Source of the DNA: LMUY01 sp964244585 | GTDB taxonomy: Bacteria; Pseudomonadota; Alphaproteobacteria; Acetobacterales; Acetobacteraceae | Length of the DNA: 64,000 nucleotides | Direction: 5' to 3' | Assembly (NCBI GenBank): GCA_964244585.1 | Contig: CAXTJM010000003.1 | Location: forward strand, 171,470 to 235,469 | In this document: positions 60,716 through 64,000 of the stretch, piece after piece | How the letters are laid out: every line of letters starts with the position of its first letter | Numbering within the stretch: the stretch's first letter is position 1 | The notes under the pieces: model-generated | Database searches by the model: none | What the model was told of the DNA's origin: nothing | The model's input: the letters and a program-made list of their open reading frames with translations, nothing else | Translations under genes and position numbers: made by a program

Positions 60716-62139
60716 GCGGCCTTGTTCCGGTCGCGCATGAACTGGAAGAACTCCACGCCCTCTCGCAGCCGCCGCTTCATCATCTGCGGGCTGCGCACCA
60801 TCTCGCCGACGATGGAGGCGATTTTCGGCGCGCGGAAGTAGAACCGCTTGTAGAACACCTCGACGCTGTCGAAGATCTCGCCGTGGGTCAACACGCCGGG
60901 GTAGTTCAGCGGCGCGATCTGGATCCCCGTCTCGTCGATCAGTTCGGCATGTTCGGCGCTCAGCCAGCCATTCTCCAGCGCCTGCTTGTGCAGGAACGTG
61001 CCTGGATAGGGCGCGGCCAGCGACACTTGCAGCGTGTGCGGGTTGATCTCGGTGGCGAACTTGATGGTCTGTTCGATCGTCTCCTTCGTCTCGCCCGGCA
61101 GGCCGAGGATGAAGGTGCCGTGGATCTTGATCCCCAACTCGTGGCAATCGCGGGTGAACCGCTTCGCCACGTCGATCAACATGCCCTTCTTGATGTTGTG
61201 CAAAATCTGCTGGTTGCCGCTCTCGTAGCCCACCAGCAGCAGCCGCAGCCCGTTATCCTTGAGCACCTTCAGCGTCTCGCGCGGCACGTTCGCCTTGGCG
61301 TTGCACGACCAGGTGACGCCCAACTTGCCAAGCTCGCGGGCGATCGCCTCGGCACGGGGCAGGTCGTCGGTGAAGGTGTCGTCGTCGAAGAAAAACTCGC
61401 GCACCTGCGGGAACATTTTCTGCGCGGCAGCGATCTCCCGCGCCACATGCGCCGGGCTGCGCGTGCGGTAGCGATGGCCGCCGACCGTCTGCGGCCACAG
61501 GCAGAAGGTGCAACGGGATTTGCAGCCGCGCCCGGTGTAGATCGAGATGTACGGGTGCATCAGGTAGCCGATGAAGTAATCCTCGATCCGCAGGTCCCGC
61601 TTGTAGACGTCGGTGACGAACGGCAGCGAGTCCATGTTCTCGATCATGGCGCGGTCCTTGTTATGGACCAGCGCGCCTGTGGCGTCACGATAGGAGATAC
61701 CATCCACGTCCTTGAAGTCGCGGCCCTGCGCGATCTCCTGGATGGTGAAGTCGAACTCGTTGCGCGCCACGAAATCGATGCAGGCGCCGCCGTTCAGGCT
61801 CTCGGCCGGCTGCACGGCCACCTTGGCGCCGACAAAGCCGATCTTCAGCGACGGCTTGGCGTCCTTCAGCGCCTGGGCGACCTTCACGTCCGAGGCGAAG
61901 GACGGGGTGGAGGTGTGGACCACGACCAGGTCACTCTGCTTGGCCGCTGCCAGCACTGGCTCCATCCCGATATCGGCAGGCGGCGCGTCGATCAGCTTGC
62001 TCCCTTCGACCAGGGCCGCCGGCTGGGCCAGCCACGTCGGATACCAGAAGGACCGGATCTCACGCTTGGCCTGATAGCGGGATCCCGCACCCCCGTCGAA
62101 CCCACCGAAGGATGGCGGTTGCAGGAACAACGTCTTCAT
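60712..62139 (-). CDS. hpnJ: hopanoid biosynthesis radical SAM protein HpnJ
   Basis: 475 residues. An N-terminal cobalamin-binding-like domain (MKTLFLQPPSFGGFDGGAG) precedes the radical SAM cluster CKSRCTFC and VSLAAPYPGTFLHKQA. HpnJ converts bacteriohopane glucosamine to the cyclitol ether, as established in the pathway. ATG 62139 is chosen; ATG 62142 immediately before it is equally possible. It starts just downstream of hpnI. Confidence 0.94.
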   Translation of the reverse strand: MKTLFLQPPSFGGFDGGAGSRYQAKREIRSFWYPTWLAQPAALVEGSKLIDAPPADIGMEPVLAAAKQSDLVVVHTSTPSFASDVKVAQALKDAKPSLKIGFVGAKVAVQPAESLNGGACIDFVARNEFDFTIQEIAQGRDFKDVDGISYRDATGALVHNKDRAMIENMDSLPFVTDVYKRDLRIEDYFIGYLMHPYISIYTGRGCKSRCTFCLWPQTVGGHRYRTRSPAHVAREIAAAQKMFPQVREFFFDDDTFTDDLPRAEAIARELGKLGVTWSCNAKANVPRETLKVLKDNGLRLLLVGYESGNQQILHNIKKGMLIDVAKRFTRDCHELGIKIHGTFILGLPGETKETIEQTIKFATEINPHTLQVSLAAPYPGTFLHKQALENGWLSAEHAELIDETGIQIAPLNYPGVLTHGEIFDSVEVFYKRFYFRAPKIASIVGEMVRSPQMMKRRLREGVEFFQFMRDRNKAA

Positions 62140-62146
62140 CATGCCT

Positions 62147-63301
62147 CTATCCTTTTCCCGCTGCGAGCCGCGGCGGCGAGATATGGAGAATGTGCCCACG
62201 CCAGGCAACTTGGTTCCCGCCATAGCTGGCGAGGATCACGGCCACCGACATCAGGTCGCGGACCGGTAGCAACCAAGCCGACACCGCCATCGGCAAGCCG
62301 AGTACGGCCTCCACGCCAAGCATCGCAGCCATCCGGATGAGCCAGGATGCGACGAACAGGATCAGCGTCCACGGTTCGAACCCCGAAAGGATGACGGCCA
62401 AGCCCGCCCAGAACAAAGGGAATTGCAGGGAGGACAGGGCAAACCCGACCGGGGCAAGCGACTGGATGGTGCGGCCCCAGCGCAGTTCATGGGCGAACAG
62501 ATGGGACACGCGCACCTCCGGCACCGTGGTCTCCGGCATGGTGGAGGCCAATGCGACACGGTCGCCGCGGGCTGTCACCAGACGGCCCAGGACGGCGTCG
62601 TCGGCTAGGTGATGCACCAGCGCGTGCAGCCCGCCCACGGCTTCCAATGTCTGCCGCCGCAATGCCATGGTGGCGCCGAGGCAATCCTGGCGTCCCAATG
62701 ACCGGGCAAGCAGCGCGCCGGGGAGGAAGCTGTGGTTGATCTGCGCCGCGCCCAATCGGGCTGCCACCGTCCCCGTCGCCTGCAACCCGGTATACAATGT
62801 CGTCACGAGCCCGACGCCTGGCCGCGCCAACTCGGCGGCCAGATCGGCCAGGTAGCCGCTTGGGGCATGGATGTCGCTGTCTGCAATCACGATCAGATCG
62901 TGCGCCGCGTGCGGATACATGTTGATCAGGTTGCTGACCTTGCGGTTGATTCCGTGCTGTGTCGGGTCGATCACCACCTGGATGTCCACGGCCGGGAACC
63001 GGGCACGTAGACGACGTATGACATGCAGTGCAGGGTCGGTGGCATCCTGCAGGCCGAAGACGATCTGGAAGCGTGGGTAGTCCTGGTTGCAAAAGGAGGC
63101 GAGCGCCGCCTCCAGCAGCGGTTCGTCGCCGTGCAACGGCTTCAGGATGGTCATCGGCGGCATCGACGCCCCGATTGAGCCACCCCGACGGCTGTGCCGC
63201 CGAACGACCCACCATCCGATGATGGCTTGCAACAGGCCGGCCATGGTTATAAGTCCTGCCAACCCGGCTAAACACGTTGACAATGCAGGCATCAGAGTCA
63301 C
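62147..63301 (-). CDS. hpnI: hopanoid biosynthesis glycosyltransferase HpnI
   Basis: 384 residues. An N-terminal helix, then a GT2 domain with TILKPLHGDEPLLEAALASF, IVIADSDIHAPSGYL, DCLGATMALRRQ and the Q/R-type end HELRWGRTIQSL, and C-terminal helices. HpnI adds N-acetylglucosamine to bacteriohopanetetrol. GTG 63301 overlaps the hpnM stop (GTGA); ATG 63292 is an alternative. Confidence 0.93.
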   Translation of the reverse strand: MTLMPALSTCLAGLAGLITMAGLLQAIIGWWVVRRHSRRGGSIGASMPPMTILKPLHGDEPLLEAALASFCNQDYPRFQIVFGLQDATDPALHVIRRLRARFPAVDIQVVIDPTQHGINRKVSNLINMYPHAAHDLIVIADSDIHAPSGYLADLAAELARPGVGLVTTLYTGLQATGTVAARLGAAQINHSFLPGALLARSLGRQDCLGATMALRRQTLEAVGGLHALVHHLADDAVLGRLVTARGDRVALASTMPETTVPEVRVSHLFAHELRWGRTIQSLAPVGFALSSLQFPLFWAGLAVILSGFEPWTLILFVASWLIRMAAMLGVEAVLGLPMAVSAWLLPVRDLMSVAVILASYGGNQVAWRGHILHISPPRLAAGKG

Positions 63302-63906
63302 GGAACGCTGGCGCCGCCCGAGAGGTCCGTCACTTTCTTGTGCAAGCTGGCGAGAAGCGCGTCGGGCCCCCCGCTTTCCAGCATGCTGCGAAAATCGGAC
63401 CGTTGCACGGCGACCCGGCTGATGGAGCCGTCTAGCAGGACGTCCACGGCCCGCCAGCCGCTGCCGCCCTGGCGCATGACGTAGTCGATCCGCGCCGGGT
63501 CACCGCTTGTCGAGACGATATGGGTGGTCACGACCTGCTCGGTCCCGACGGCCCGCGTCTCCGGATCGGTCTCGAACTTCTCGCCGCTGAATGATGCGAA
63601 GTTGCTCACGTAGCTGGCCACCGTGAAGCGCAGGAACTCGGCCTGAAGCTCCTGCTGCTGGTCGGGGGTGAAACTGCGCCACCGGGGTCCGACCGAGGTT
63701 TCCAGGATCGTGTCCAGATCGAACGTCTGCTGCACGATGGGGGTAAGCGACGCATAGCGTTGGCCGAACGGGCTAGCTTTGCCTGCCTGCATGATCCGCA
63801 GCAAACCCTCGTCCAGTGCCGCGATCGGCGCCGCGGCGGCCGACTCGGCAGCGTGGCTGCTGGCCGTGAACAGCAGCACGCCGAGCAGGGCCAGGAGGCG
63901 GATCAC
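63298..63906 (-). CDS. hpnM: hopanoid-associated MlaC-like periplasmic protein HpnM
   Basis: 202 residues with a signal peptide (MIRLLALLGVLLFTASSHA). The mature part (FGQRYASLTPIVQQTFDLDTIL and FLRFTVASYVSNFASFSGEKF) is the Ttg2D/MlaC fold, a periplasmic lipid carrier. In hopanoid loci HpnM is thought to move hopanoids toward the outer membrane with HpnN. GTG 63906 overlaps the stop of the upstream gene. Confidence 0.9.
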   Translation of the reverse strand: MIRLLALLGVLLFTASSHAAESAAAAPIAALDEGLLRIMQAGKASPFGQRYASLTPIVQQTFDLDTILETSVGPRWRSFTPDQQQELQAEFLRFTVASYVSNFASFSGEKFETDPETRAVGTEQVVTTHIVSTSGDPARIDYVMRQGGSGWRAVDVLLDGSISRVAVQRSDFRSMLESGGPDALLASLHKKVTDLSGGASVP

Positions 63907-64000
63907 TGGCCGGAAACCCGCTTCGTGATGCCCACGCCGATGGCGTCGACCACGGTTCGGACGATGTCCTTTGCGGTGAGCCCGGCGTCGGCCATCTGGG
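63903..64000 (-). CDS. C-terminal end of an unidentified protein (possibly Dxs)
   Basis: Only the last 31 residues are in the window: QMADAGLTAKDIV, then RTVVDAIGVGITKRVSGQ, stop TGA overlapping hpnM (GTGA). A terminal 'AGLTAKDIV' helix is reminiscent of the end of 1-deoxyxylulose-5-phosphate synthase, which occurs in some hopanoid clusters, but 31 residues cannot settle it. Confidence 0.35.
   Translation of the reverse strand, partial: QMADAGLTAKDIVRTVVDAIGVGITKRVSGQ

Noticed and set aside
1..64000. CRISPR arrays, tRNA/rRNA genes, insertion sequences, attachment sites
   Set aside because: No regularly spaced direct repeats, no cloverleaf with a CCA-type end, no transposase or integrase, and no phage genes were seen on either strand.

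Overview
The window is about 70% GC and gene-dense. Its gene set points to an alphaproteobacterium, most likely an Acetobacteraceae/Rhodospirillales member. The supporting evidence is a ChvG/ChvI two-component pair, a long CarD, a FYDLN-acid (TIGR02300) protein, SUV3-like helicase + S4 protein + FdxA + CarD in a row, alphaproteobacterial AddAB, a cyoABCD quinol oxidase, and a hopanoid block (hpnM-hpnI-hpnJ-hpnK). The family assignment is inference; no rRNA is present. I saw no tRNA, IS element, prophage or CRISPR array.

Layout: 1-6.2 kb holds the start of a MarR-like regulator, an M17 aminopeptidase, and the forward helicase/S4/fdxA/carD run, which ends at a strong bidirectional hairpin. 6.2-14.1 kb is one tightly overlapping reverse operon, tsaE-murU-addB-addA-trxA. 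14.1-15.9 kb carries a ferredoxin-NADP reductase and a ClpP. 15.9-21.7 kb on the reverse strand has chvI-chvG, glutathione peroxidase, an AI-2E permease, and an AlgF-like/SGNH/mini-lipoprotein operon. 21.8-23.6 kb has a HugZ-like protein, a probable histidine-kinase remnant and ArfB.

23.7-30.1 kb has metW, an undecaprenyl-phosphate sugar transferase, a chorismate mutase-hisC-tyrA aromatic/histidine operon, and divergent metX. 30.1-34.1 kb is cyoABCD, divergent from two tandem Tat-exported ferritin-like proteins (34.4-36.4 kb). 36.5-40.6 kb has a small disordered protein and a FAD oxidoreductase divergent from a THI5-type ABC importer. 40.6-46.1 kb is the most accessory-looking stretch: a secreted metalloprotease with DUF4214-type repeats, an HWE kinase that looks like a CheB/CheR fusion without its CheB/CheR half, and a Crp/Fnr regulator.

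46.1-52.4 kb is housekeeping: aroA-cmk-rpsA-sppA and a universal stress protein. 52.4-59.1 kb has ubiA-methyltransferase-C13 peptidase, gshA, a DapA-family lyase, a YihY protein and accD. 59.2-64 kb has a 2OG-Fe(II) oxygenase and the hopanoid tailoring genes.

General features: stop/start overlaps (ATGA/GTGA) are very common, so translational coupling is pervasive. Several genes use TTG or GTG starts. Three genes (hpnK, the ABC ATPase and, less certainly, the metalloprotease) have no usable canonical start upstream of their domains but do have an in-frame CTG at the expected place. Short CCCTCTCCC-type palindromes recur between genes.
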